A DNA stretch of 64,000 nucleotides, taken from NCBI RefSeq assembly GCF_024343675.1, contig NZ_RJUD01000105.1:57178-121177 (forward strand). The letters run 5' to 3'. The notes under the pieces are model-generated. The model did no database searches. It was not told where the DNA came from and saw only the letters and a list, made by a program, of their open reading frames with translations. Both the position numbers and the translations under genes were made by a program. The stretch is from Lacihabitans sp. CS3-21 (GTDB taxonomy: Bacteria; Bacteroidota; Bacteroidia; Cytophagales; Spirosomataceae). Of this stretch, positions 1 through 7,403 are shown piece after piece. Every line of letters starts with the position of its first letter. The first letter of the stretch is position 1.

Positions 1-39
1 GGCTATACAGATATGGCATTAGACCTTACTCAATTTTAA
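1..39 (+). CDS. 3' end of a CDS cut by the window edge
   Basis: The first frame reads twelve sense codons (GYTDMALDLTQF) and then TAA at 37-39. The composition looks protein-like and the next gene starts 100 bases later on the same strand, so this is probably the C-terminus of an upstream gene. Too little is present to name it, and a chance open frame cannot be excluded. Confidence 0.35.
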   Translation, partial: GYTDMALDLTQF

Positions 40-140
40 ACTACTGCAAATACAAGCCTTTTGTTTGGAATACATTCAGGTCCCGAACGAACTTTTTTTC
101 AACAAAACTACTTCATTGTATAAATAAATAAAAAAAGCCG

Positions 141-683
141 ATGGGAAAACAAACTGATAGAATTGAGCCAGAAATCAGAACTTTCATAGAAAACCAGAAA
201 ATTTTCTTTGTGGGCACGGCTATGACAACTGGAATAGTGAATATCTCCCCAAAAGGCATGGATAGTTTGAGAGTTTTAGGTCCAAATCGAGTTATCTGGC
301 TAAATGTGACTGGCAGTGGCAATGAGACCGCCACCCACATACAAGAATCGAACAGGATGACAATTATGTTTTGTGCATTTGAAGGAAAACCCTTGATTTT
401 GAGACTCTATGGCAAAGCCAAATCTTATCATCCGCGTGATATCGAATGGAACGAATACATTGACCTCTTCCCCAAATATACTGGTGCAAGACAAATTTTC
501 GACTTGGAGGTGAATATAGTTCAAACTTCTTGTGGAATGGCCGTTCCTTTTATGGACTATCATAGTGAACGCGAGGAACTAAACACTTGGGCAGACAAAC
601 AAGGAGAATCAGGTATCAATAAATACTGGCAAAACAAAAACACAGTAAGCTTTGATGGACATCCAACAGGCATATTTGAATGA
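141..683 (+). CDS. Pyridoxamine 5'-phosphate oxidase (PPOX) family flavoprotein
   Basis: A 180-residue protein of the FMN-binding split-barrel (PPOX-like) superfamily. Residues 20-100 contain the alternating strands typical of that fold: FFVGTA, then NISPKGMDSLRVL, then VIWLNVTGSGNETATHI, then a stretch around RMTIMFCAFEGKPLILRLYGKA. The family includes pyridoxamine phosphate oxidases, general stress proteins and flavin- or F420-dependent reductases; the sequence does not show which substrate is used. There is no signal peptide, so it is probably cytosolic. The ATG follows an A-rich leader, as is usual in Bacteroidota. It converges with fmt, six bases away, and no terminator is visible between them. 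Confidence 0.8.
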   Translation: MGKQTDRIEPEIRTFIENQKIFFVGTAMTTGIVNISPKGMDSLRVLGPNRVIWLNVTGSGNETATHIQESNRMTIMFCAFEGKPLILRLYGKAKSYHPRDIEWNEYIDLFPKYTGARQIFDLEVNIVQTSCGMAVPFMDYHSEREELNTWADKQGESGINKYWQNKNTVSFDGHPTGIFE

Positions 684-688
684 GCTTA

Positions 689-1615
689 TTAAAACCTATA
701 ACCTCTCAAAAACTCATCAGTTGTCATTCTCTTTTTTCCTTCTAATTGAAGGCTCTTTATGGCTAAATGGCCGTTTGAAGTTTGAATGAGTAGTTGTTTT
801 TTGTGATCAGTTTTTAGGTTAAAATCTTCAAATGCTTGATTATCCATATTTGGAAATACTTCATTGACAATTTCTGTTTCAAATATCTTTAAAACTTTAC
901 CGTCCAAAGTTGTCCATGCGGCTGGGTACGGGCTCAGGCCTCTTACAAAATCGTATATAGATTTAGAATCTTTCTGCCAATCTATTTTGCAGGTTTCTTT
1001 AAAAATTTTAGGTGCGGGTTTCAGTTCTTGCGAAAAATCTTGTTTCTCACTTGGATAAACTCCTGATGCTATCGCCTTTACCGTTTTCACCATCAAATCG
1101 CCACCAATCCACATCATTCGGTCGTGCAAATCACCAGCAGTATCTGTGGCCTTTATTTCTATGTTTTCAGAAAAAATAATATTGCCTGTATCTATTTCTT
1201 TTTCAATGAAAAAAGTCGTTACGCCTGTCAAGGTTTCGCCATTAATGACCGCCCAGTTGATAGGAGCAGCACCACGGTACTGCGGCAGCAAGGAGCCATG
1301 TAGATTTATAGTGCCCATTTTCGGCATAGCCCAAACTGCTTCGGGCAACATCCTGAAAGCTACAACTACTTGCAGGTCGGCTTTATAAGTAGCCAACTCT
1401 TCAAGAAAATCTTTGTTCTTTAATTTTTCAGGCTGCAAAACTGGTATTCCCTGTGATAGAGCGTATTTCTTTACAGGCGATTCGCTCATTTTTTGGCCTC
1501 TCCCAACTGGTTTGTCAGGGGCGGTAATGGCAGCCACTACCTCAAAACCATTTTCCACCAATCTTTGCAAAGTTGCCACCGCAAAGTCAGGTGTACCCAT
1601 AAATATAATTCTCAT
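689..1615 (-). CDS. fmt: Methionyl-tRNA formyltransferase
   Basis: Formylates Met-tRNA(fMet) with 10-formyltetrahydrofolate to make the initiator tRNA. The 308 residues match the usual length. The N-terminal formyltransferase domain (about 1-195) starts MRIIFMGTPDFA and carries the folate-binding signature NLHGSLLPQYRGAAPINWA near residue 105 and the IDTGNI segment near 141. The C-terminal tRNA-binding domain starts near 205 (KIDWQKDSKSIYDFVRGLSPYPAAW). It lies 13 bases downstream of the DUF4293 gene and is probably cotranscribed with it. The usual partner def is not in the window. Confidence 0.96.
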   Translation of the reverse strand: MRIIFMGTPDFAVATLQRLVENGFEVVAAITAPDKPVGRGQKMSESPVKKYALSQGIPVLQPEKLKNKDFLEELATYKADLQVVVAFRMLPEAVWAMPKMGTINLHGSLLPQYRGAAPINWAVINGETLTGVTTFFIEKEIDTGNIIFSENIEIKATDTAGDLHDRMMWIGGDLMVKTVKAIASGVYPSEKQDFSQELKPAPKIFKETCKIDWQKDSKSIYDFVRGLSPYPAAWTTLDGKVLKIFETEIVNEVFPNMDNQAFEDFNLKTDHKKQLLIQTSNGHLAIKSLQLEGKKRMTTDEFLRGYRF

Positions 1616-1628
1616 TTATTCTTAGATT

Positions 1629-2096
1629 TTAACGCATTCTGTCGGCGTCTTTTACCAACTTTTCGTCTTTTTTTATGAATCTATTGGCCAACCAATTGGC
1701 TGCCAAAGCCACAAAAGCGGCCCACATACCCAAGCCGTAAGTACCTTCACCACTTCCAAGTTTTATAGCGTCTGTCTGTATATGATACACTGTAATGGCC
1801 AAAGCTGCACCAATCAAAAGTGAGTTTAAAGCCACAAAAAGCATCTGACGGATACGATTTTTATACTGAAAAATAGTAAAAATGGTCAGAATCAAGGCCA
1901 AACCACCCAAAACGGCGACATAATAAATATCTTTATTAAAACTCGCTAAATTGCCAGTTTGATGAAAAACATGGTAAGGATTTACGACCACTTTCTCACT
2001 TGGACTAATGGCCTTCACAAACGAATTTGTACCCAAAAAAACACCTAAAGCTAAGGCTGTTAACAACAACAAAACGGATTGAACTCTCTGTAACAT
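1629..2096 (-). CDS. DUF4293 family integral membrane protein
   Basis: A 155-residue protein with four hydrophobic segments, at about 5-26, 57-80, 86-106 and 122-142, and a short basic or acidic C-terminus (RFIKKDEKLVKDADRMR). The N-terminal MLQRVQSVLLLLTALALG and the four-helix layout match DUF4293, a Bacteroidota-restricted family of unknown function. It is first in a two-gene unit with fmt. A TAnnTTTG box lies just upstream. Nothing in the sequence indicates a substrate. Confidence 0.8.
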   Translation of the reverse strand: MLQRVQSVLLLLTALALGVFLGTNSFVKAISPSEKVVVNPYHVFHQTGNLASFNKDIYYVAVLGGLALILTIFTIFQYKNRIRQMLFVALNSLLIGAALAITVYHIQTDAIKLGSGEGTYGLGMWAAFVALAANWLANRFIKKDEKLVKDADRMR

Positions 2097-2114
2097 ATAA
2101 AATTTAAATATTTA

Positions 2115-2122
2115 CAAAACTA
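2115..2122 (-). promoter_or_regulatory. Candidate -7 box for DUF4293-fmt
   Basis: Read on the minus strand the site is TAGTTTTG, which fits the Bacteroidota consensus TAnnTTTG, 19 bases before the DUF4293 start codon. A TTTG lies 22 bases further upstream (2145-2148), slightly farther than the usual spacing. Confidence 0.4.
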
Positions 2123-2156
2123 ATATATAGATTCAATTTTCGGACAAAGTATTTGA

Positions 2157-2657
2157 TTAATGGGTCAATTTCAAGATAATATCGCTGAATTCGGGATAAA
2201 GTTTTAGCAATTCGTCTCTTTCGGGCATTTCGAAATCTTGAAAATCAAAGCCAGGAGAAACCGTACAACCTACCAAAGCATAATCACAACCTTCGGGCAA
2301 ATAGCTTCCAAACCAACAATTGGCAGGCACCACAGCTTGTAAAACTTCGCCTTTTTCAAAATCCCTACCCAATTTTATAAAATTCAATTTCGCTTCTGCA
2401 TCTATAAAGCAAATTTCAAGCGGATGTCCTTCGTAAAAATGCCACATTTCGTCAGATTTTATCTTGTGAAAAGCAGAAAAGTGACCCTTTTTTATCAAAA
2501 AATAAATACCCGTTGAAAATACCCTAGCTCCATTAAATCTTGTAGGTAGACCTTCATGAGCAAAACTTTCCGAAGATTTGTAAGTTTCTTTGAAAAATCC
2601 ACCTTCGGGATGGGCCTCCATACCGAGATTTTCTATCCAATAATCTGCCGTTTGCAT
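2157..2657 (-). CDS. DUF985 family cupin protein
   Basis: A 166-residue single-domain cupin of the DUF985 type. Family hallmarks are visible: HPEGGFFKETY at about 16-26, then FSTGIYFLIKKGHFSAFHKIKSDEMWHFYEGHPLEICFID spanning about 47-86, where the His and Glu residues would form a cupin metal or ligand site, and CTVSPGFDFQDFEM near the C-terminus. DUF985 proteins resemble sugar epimerase-like cupins, but the activity of this family is not firmly known. It is transcribed divergently from gldG with 58 bases between the starts. Two TAAATTTG boxes occur in that gap on its strand. Confidence 0.85.
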   Translation of the reverse strand: MQTADYWIENLGMEAHPEGGFFKETYKSSESFAHEGLPTRFNGARVFSTGIYFLIKKGHFSAFHKIKSDEMWHFYEGHPLEICFIDAEAKLNFIKLGRDFEKGEVLQAVVPANCWFGSYLPEGCDYALVGCTVSPGFDFQDFEMPERDELLKLYPEFSDIILKLTH

Positions 2658-2715
2658 TTCAAACTTTATTTTTAGCCAAATTTAGCGTAATTTTAGGTCA
2701 AATTTAAATTACCGA

Positions 2716-4365
2716 ATGAGCAAAATATTGAAAAACAATATTATTCTGATTCTCTTCCTAATAGCACTCAACATCTTAGGTTTTTGGGTTTATTTCAGAG
2801 CCGACTTAACAGCCGACAAAAGATATTCTATTTCAGAATCAAGCAAAAATCTCCTCAAAAACCTCAATGACGAGGTTATTATAAAGGTTTATCTGGATGG
2901 CGAAGGATTACCTGGTGGATTTGAGAGATTAAAAAGAGCGGTAAAGGAAACTCTGGTAGAATTCAAATATTTTGGAAAAGATAATATAGATTATCAATTC
3001 ATAAACCCTTATGATGGATCTGAAGAAGAACGAAATACCCTTTTTAAACAATTGGTGGAAAAAGGAATGCAGCCAACCAATATTTTTGCAAAAGAAGATG
3101 GTAAAAAGGTCGAAAATCTGGTTTTTCCGTATGCGACCATTTGGTATCAAAACAAAGAAGTTTCGGTTTTGCTGCTCAAGGCCAATCTAGCCCAAGATTC
3201 ACAAACAAAACTTAATCAGTCTTACGAAAACGTTGAATATGAACTGGCCACAGCCATTCAGAAACTTACCATCACCAAAAAGAAAAAAGTTGGACTGCTC
3301 TCTGAATTTACCAATCTTCAGCCTATAAACTTTGCAGGACTAATCAATACGCTACAAGAATATTACGATTTGTACATCATAGAGTCTAAAAAATCTCCTT
3401 CGTTCGCGGGATTAGATGCTCTTATTGTCCCTAAACCCGACAAGCCCGTGGATGACAGCACAAAAGCCAAGATTGACCAGTACATCATGAATGGTGGCCG
3501 AGTTTTATTTTTCGTTGATGGTCTCAAAGTAGATTCTGTGGGTTTAGAGGGCTCTTTTGCCCAACCACTGGATGTCAATCTTGATGACATGCTTTTCAAA
3601 TATGGTGTGAGAATAAATAAAAACATAGTTAAAGACGGCTTAAATGCGGCCATAATACCGATGGTGGTAGGCAATATGGGTGACAAACCGAATATTCAAC
3701 CTATGCCTTATCGATATTTTCCATTGATCAACAACTTTAGTAATAGCTTAATTACCAAGAATATAGATATGGTTTATACCAAATTTACAGCAAGTATAGA
3801 CCCCGTAAATGGAAACGATGGCTTAAAGAAAACACCACTATTGCTTACTTCGCAATACACCAAAGTATTGAATGCCCCAGCCCTAATTACCTATAATGAG
3901 GCTCGAACAGACACGGATGAAATGGAATATCAAAATGGTGTAAAAACGGTTGCTTATTTGATTGAAGGAACTTTTAAGTCTATACTTCAAAAGAGCTTTA
4001 CGAATTCAGAAATAAAAACAACTTCGGTTCCGACTAAAATATTGGTTTGTTCCGATGGAGATATTATTGTAAACGAAATTGACAGAAAAACTGGCAATCC
4101 CTACCCTATGGGATTCGATCGATTCTCGCAGCACCAATATGGCAATCAAGACTTTGTAATAAACACACTTAATTATTTATTGGATGAGCAAGGTTTGCTT
4201 ACTGCCAAATCAAAAAGTGTTGGATTGAGACCCTTAGATAAGTTAAAAATCAGTAATCAAAAAACAAAATGGCAGCTGATTAATATTGTTTTACCGCTGG
4301 TACTGTTGGTGGTTTTTGGTTTCTTGAGATTCTACTACGTGAAAAATAAATATGCTCGGGCATAA
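2716..4365 (+). CDS. gldG: Gliding motility-associated protein GldG (ABC transporter auxiliary component)
   Basis: A 549-residue protein. An N-terminal membrane segment (about 9-27) is followed by the ADLTADKRYSISESSKNLL motif characteristic of GldG, a long periplasmic region of the IFT52/GldG-like type (residues about 35-510) and a C-terminal membrane anchor (about 522-541). In Flavobacterium johnsoniae GldG works with GldF and the GldA ATPase and is needed for gliding. Here gldF is not adjacent: the upstream neighbour is a divergent cupin gene. A GC-rich hairpin follows the stop codon. Confidence 0.9.
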   Translation: MSKILKNNIILILFLIALNILGFWVYFRADLTADKRYSISESSKNLLKNLNDEVIIKVYLDGEGLPGGFERLKRAVKETLVEFKYFGKDNIDYQFINPYDGSEEERNTLFKQLVEKGMQPTNIFAKEDGKKVENLVFPYATIWYQNKEVSVLLLKANLAQDSQTKLNQSYENVEYELATAIQKLTITKKKKVGLLSEFTNLQPINFAGLINTLQEYYDLYIIESKKSPSFAGLDALIVPKPDKPVDDSTKAKIDQYIMNGGRVLFFVDGLKVDSVGLEGSFAQPLDVNLDDMLFKYGVRINKNIVKDGLNAAIIPMVVGNMGDKPNIQPMPYRYFPLINNFSNSLITKNIDMVYTKFTASIDPVNGNDGLKKTPLLLTSQYTKVLNAPALITYNEARTDTDEMEYQNGVKTVAYLIEGTFKSILQKSFTNSEIKTTSVPTKILVCSDGDIIVNEIDRKTGNPYPMGFDRFSQHQYGNQDFVINTLNYLLDEQGLLTAKSKSVGLRPLDKLKISNQKTKWQLINIVLPLVLLVVFGFLRFYYVKNKYARA

Positions 4366-4374
4366 AATACAAAA

Positions 4375-4402
4375 GGCAGCCAATGGCTGCCCTCTGTACT
4401 TT
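4375..4402 (+). terminator. Probable terminator after gldG
   Basis: Seven-base perfect stem GGCAGCC/GGCTGCC with an AAT loop (4375-4391), then CTCTGTAC and a T run. The gap before the T run is longer than ideal. Confidence 0.55.
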
Positions 4403-4416
4403 TTTATTACCTAAAC

Positions 4417-4782
4417 TTATAAAATAATCTTTTTCTCTACTTCCACTTTCTCAGTGTTTACAACATTGAGATCTTTCACAAAAACCTCTTTGTCGTTTGT
4501 AATTTCGAGCTGATAAGCACCGGTTTCTAACTGGGCCAAATCAAAGCAGTAGGCGGCTTTGCTGCTTCTCTTGTCGGCATACTTGGTCACCATAACTGCA
4601 CCGTTTTTGTCTTTTAATTCTACTTTCAGATTATCCCCTTTTTCTTTTTCAACGAAAACTTTTAGTGAGTGAGAGTTCTGAACATTGTACATACCAACTT
4701 TGAAACTTTGCGGCTTAGGATTAGCCAAAGAAACCGAAACAGAGATCAACAACAACGCGAATGTTTTAACTAGCTTTTTCAT
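4417..4782 (-). CDS. Small secreted protein of unknown function
   Basis: A 121-residue protein with a clear signal peptide (MKKLVKTFALLLISVSVSLA, cut near residue 20). The mature part alternates short hydrophobic strands and charged turns (NSHSLKVFVEKEKG, LKVELKDKNGAVMVTKYADK, GAYQLEITNDKEVFVKDLNV), suggesting one immunoglobulin-like beta domain of about 95 residues. It resembles the small secreted DUF3244-like proteins common in Bacteroidota, but I cannot assign a family with certainty. It is monocistronic, and its promoter overlaps a perfect 8-base inverted repeat, so its expression may be regulated. Confidence 0.7.
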   Translation of the reverse strand: MKKLVKTFALLLISVSVSLANPKPQSFKVGMYNVQNSHSLKVFVEKEKGDNLKVELKDKNGAVMVTKYADKRSSKAAYCFDLAQLETGAYQLEITNDKEVFVKDLNVVNTEKVEVEKKIIL

Positions 4783-4836
4783 AATTGTACTTTTTTTTAA
4801 TTTTAATTGTAATAGCTTTTCATTTAATTAACGATA

Positions 4837-4863
4837 CAAAGATAATAGTACTATGCACTACAA
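4837..4863 (-). promoter_or_regulatory. Promoter for the small secreted protein
   Basis: Minus strand: TATCTTTG at 4837-4844 (TAnnTTTG type) with TTG at 4861-4863, 16 bases upstream. The resulting leader is about 50 bases. Confidence 0.55.
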
Positions 4864-4872
4864 GGTACTATT
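4844..4872. promoter_or_regulatory. Perfect inverted repeat overlapping the promoter, candidate operator
   Basis: AATAGTAC at 4844-4851 and GTACTATT at 4865-4872 are exact inverted 8-mers with 13 bases between them. One arm abuts the -7 box and the -33 element lies in the spacer, an arrangement expected of a repressor site. The regulator is unknown. The rest of 4783-5077 is AT-rich with no convincing gene. Confidence 0.4.
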
Positions 4873-5077
4873 TATACATTAGTGGTCGATTGGTTTATGT
4901 GAACGGTAATTATTTTGTAATAGCTTTGAATGATAGATGTGATAATGCAGCCAAACGTTGCATTAAAGATGTTAAGAAAGGTTAAAAAGAATATTTGGAC
5001 AAAGACTTTCGAACAAAACTCTGTGAGGTATTAATAAGAAATAGAAATAAAGTAGATTCTCAATGAATAAATAACGC

Positions 5078-5109
5078 AAAAAGGGCCGATTCTTTCGAAT
5101 CGGCCCTTT
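5078..5109 (-). terminator. Strong terminator after nusG
   Basis: Perfect 13-base stem (5080-5092 with 5097-5109; core GGGCCGATTC/GAATCGGCCC) with a TTTC loop, followed on the minus strand by TTTTTGCG. It ends the tRNA-Trp/secE/nusG unit right after nusG, so no ribosomal protein genes are read from it. Confidence 0.85.
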
Positions 5110-5133
5110 CAATATTTTTATAAAAAATAAGTC

Positions 5134-5685
5134 TTACATTTTTTCTACTTGAAGATAGCCAAGCTCCACAGGAGTGCTTCTACCAAAGATTTTAACACTT
5201 ACACTTAGTTTTTTCTTCTCGTCATACACTTCTTCCACAGTTCCCTCAAAGCCGTTGAAAGGTCCATCAACAACCTTAACTGACTCTCCTTTGGCAAACG
5301 ATACGCCTGAATCAACACTTTCCTCCGAATTTTGTTCCTGAACACCCAAGATCCTATTCACCTCAGATTGTCTCAAAGGTTCAGGCTCTATTGAAGCACC
5401 ACCATTTTTACCTAAAAAACCAATAACGCCAGGAATACTTTTGATTAAGTGAAGTACTTCACCGTTACTCAAGTCAGCATTCACCAAAATATATCCAGGG
5501 AAGAAGTTTTTCTCTCTAACAGTTTTCTTTCCGTTTTTTACGGAAACAACTTTTTCTGAAGGTATCATAATTTCAGGAATAAAATCCGTCAATTTCCTTC
5601 TTCCTGCTTCGTTCTCAATGTAGTTTTTGATTTTTTTCTCTTGCTGAGAAACCGCTCTTACTACATACCAATTGAATTCACTCAT
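5134..5685 (-). CDS. nusG: Transcription termination/antitermination protein NusG
   Basis: A transcription elongation factor that binds RNA polymerase and couples to Rho or the ribosome. The 183 residues contain an NGN domain (about 1-118: [19 protein letters not shown], then [12 protein letters not shown] and [12 protein letters not shown]) and a C-terminal KOW domain (about 127-183: [25 protein letters not shown]). It sits 15 bases downstream of secE as in most bacteria. Unusually, it is followed at once by a strong terminator and not by rplK, rplA, rplJ, rplL and rpoBC. Confidence 0.97.
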   Translation of the reverse strand: MSEFNWYVVRAVSQQEKKIKNYIENEAGRRKLTDFIPEIMIPSEKVVSVKNGKKTVREKNFFPGYILVNADLSNGEVLHLIKSIPGVIGFLGKNGGASIEPEPLRQSEVNRILGVQEQNSEESVDSGVSFAKGESVKVVDGPFNGFEGTVEEVYDEKKKLSVSVKIFGRSTPVELGYLQVEKM

Positions 5686-5700
5686 GATGGGAATTTATAA

Positions 5701-5892
5701 TTATATTGATTGATATAACAATCTCAGGGCGTTATCAATCAAAAAGTCAATACTACCTACTACTAAAGCAAATATAATAGATGCAATCAACACGAGCGTG
5801 GCACTTGCTTGTAATTCACTCATTTTAGGCCAATGAACTTCATTGGTAACTTCATGCCATGAATCTTTTACAAACTGAACTAAACTATTCAT
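5701..5892 (-). CDS. secE: Preprotein translocase subunit SecE
   Basis: Small essential subunit of the SecYEG channel. The 63 residues have the minimal single-helix form: an amphipathic N-terminal part (VQFVKDSWHEVTNEVHWPKMSELQAS) with the conserved EV-WP pattern, then one membrane helix at about 29-52 (ATLVLIASIIFALVVGSIDFLID). It lies between tRNA-Trp and nusG, the conserved arrangement. Confidence 0.95.
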   Translation of the reverse strand: MNSLVQFVKDSWHEVTNEVHWPKMSELQASATLVLIASIIFALVVGSIDFLIDNALRLLYQSI

Positions 5893-5932
5893 AATTCTAT
5901 ATTTTTTTCAGACAATTCCATTGTCATTTTTG

Positions 5933-6003
5933 CACAGGTACTAGGACTCGAACCCAGACCGACGGTTTTGGAGACCGTAGTTCTACCTTTAAACTATACC
6001 TGT
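5933..6003 (-). tRNA. trnW: tRNA-Trp (CCA anticodon)
   Basis: The minus strand folds as a 71-base cloverleaf: acceptor ACAGGTA/TACCTGT, anticodon stem ACGGT/ACCGT around loop CTCCAAA (anticodon CCA), T arm CTGGG-TTCGAGT-CCTAG, discriminator G. No full CCA end is encoded. It lies 40 bases upstream of secE, the usual trnW-secE-nusG order. Confidence 0.95.
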
Positions 6004-6020
6004 TTATATCAATCGGGCTG

Positions 6021-6051
6021 CAAATTTAGTTTATTTTTTTTGTTGGAGCAA
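6021..6051 (-). promoter_or_regulatory. Promoter of tRNA-Trp/secE/nusG
   Basis: Minus strand: TAAATTTG at 6021-6028 and TTG at 6049-6051, 20 bases apart, 18 bases upstream of the tRNA. It lies immediately past the MFS stop codon, so this unit has its own promoter. Confidence 0.65.
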
Positions 6052-7275
6052 TTAATCCTTTAAATTTTCTTTTTTAATTGTCCTAAAAACTAACAATAAA
6101 CTTATCAATGACAGTAATCCTCCCATCAAAAACGGGGCCCCTGGAAAATATATGGGTGCATTTTCTTTGGTGAATATCCTAAACAAACCCAACATCAGCG
6201 GCTGACCAACAATCGCAGCAATGCTCATTAAGCTTGTTAAACCACCTTGCAACTCGCCTTGTTCGTTTTTTCCAACTTGGTTAGATATGATTCCCTGAAA
6301 AGCCGGACCCGCCAAACCACCTATTGCAAAAGGAATCATAATAGCATACATCATCCAAGAAGAAGACGCAAACGCAAATGCAGCCAAACCCAATGCATTT
6401 ATAGCTAAACCTAAGAATAAAGATCTTTCCTGACCAATTTTGGGAATAATAACTCTGATTAAACCGCCCTGAACTATGGCTACCATTAATCCCACAAAGC
6501 CCAATGACAAACCTACTTCTAATTTTGACCACGAAAATTTCTCAATTCCATAAAAAGACCAAGTACCTTGAGTTGCGAAGTTTGACACATTTACTAAAAA
6601 CAAAGACAAAACCAGTGCCAAAACGTACGGGTATTTTTTTAAATTCAACAAACTACCAATTGGATTTGCCCTTTTTATATCAAATTTTCGGCGATTTTCG
6701 GGCAAAAGTGACTCAGGCAAAATAAAATAGCCATACAACCAGTTAAGAATTGCCAAACCTGCTGATACCCAAAACGGAATTCTTGTGCCATACTCTCCCA
6801 AAATCCCTCCCAATGATGGCCCAATGATAAACCCAAGTCCGAAGGCCGCCCCAATCATACCAAAACTTTGGGCTCTTTTCTCAGGCTCAGTAATGTCGGC
6901 AATGTAGGCGTTGGCGGTAGTAAAACTTGCTCCAGCAATACCGGAAATGATTCTTCCCACAAAAAGCCAACCGATACTCGGAGCCAATGCCAAAAAAATA
7001 AAATCTAAACCAAAACCAAAAAGAGACATCAATAATACTGGTCTTCTACCATACTGATCACTTAAACCACCAATTATCGGGGAAAAAATAAACTGCATTA
7101 AAGCATATATAAAAACCAAATATGCCGAATATTGTGAGGCTTCACTCACTGTACCACCTGTAAGTTCTTGATATAAACTTGGCATTATTGGAATGATAAT
7201 GCCAATTCCAATAACATCAATAAGTACTGTTACGAGGATAAAAAAAATAGCTTTGGAGTTCTTTTTCTCAGACAT
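6052..7275 (-). CDS. MFS transporter, tetracycline-resistance (TCR/Tet) type
   Basis: A 407-residue, 12-helix major facilitator protein. It has the drug:H+ antiporter motif A in loop 2-3 (GGLSDQYGRRPVLL, about 69-82) and a motif C-like GPSLGGILGEYG in helix 5 (about 152-163). The N-terminal FFILVTVLIDVIGIGIIIPIMP fits the DHA1/TetA group. Such proteins export drugs or metabolites by proton exchange; the substrate cannot be read from sequence, and there is no TetR-type regulator next to it to support a tetracycline role. It lies between the secE/nusG block and an acyl-CoA dehydrogenase. Confidence 0.85.
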   Translation of the reverse strand: MSEKKNSKAIFFILVTVLIDVIGIGIIIPIMPSLYQELTGGTVSEASQYSAYLVFIYALMQFIFSPIIGGLSDQYGRRPVLLMSLFGFGLDFIFLALAPSIGWLFVGRIISGIAGASFTTANAYIADITEPEKRAQSFGMIGAAFGLGFIIGPSLGGILGEYGTRIPFWVSAGLAILNWLYGYFILPESLLPENRRKFDIKRANPIGSLLNLKKYPYVLALVLSLFLVNVSNFATQGTWSFYGIEKFSWSKLEVGLSLGFVGLMVAIVQGGLIRVIIPKIGQERSLFLGLAINALGLAAFAFASSSWMMYAIMIPFAIGGLAGPAFQGIISNQVGKNEQGELQGGLTSLMSIAAIVGQPLMLGLFRIFTKENAPIYFPGAPFLMGGLLSLISLLLVFRTIKKENLKD

Positions 7276-7293
7276 AAATAAGGGTTAATCCAA

Positions 7294-7301
7294 CAAAGAT
7301 A
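7294..7301 (-). promoter_or_regulatory. Candidate -7 box for the MFS gene
   Basis: TATCTTTG on the minus strand, 18 bases before the MFS start codon. No clear -33 element. Confidence 0.4.
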
Positions 7302-7403
7302 CGAAAATTGAGGAAAATGGATTGAAAACAAGAATTCTAAAAAACAGATTACAATTTAGAGAGAATTGTATTATTTTACAGAATCCTTAATAATCAAAAA
7401 AAA

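Noticed and set aside
4785..4985. A 66-codon open frame on the plus strand
   Set aside because: It lies over the promoter and inverted repeat of the divergent secreted-protein gene, has no leader and has no recognisable domain.
6052..7275. Calling the MFS protein a tetracycline resistance determinant
   Set aside because: The motifs fit a broad drug:H+ antiporter group, and there is no adjacent TetR-type gene or other resistance context.
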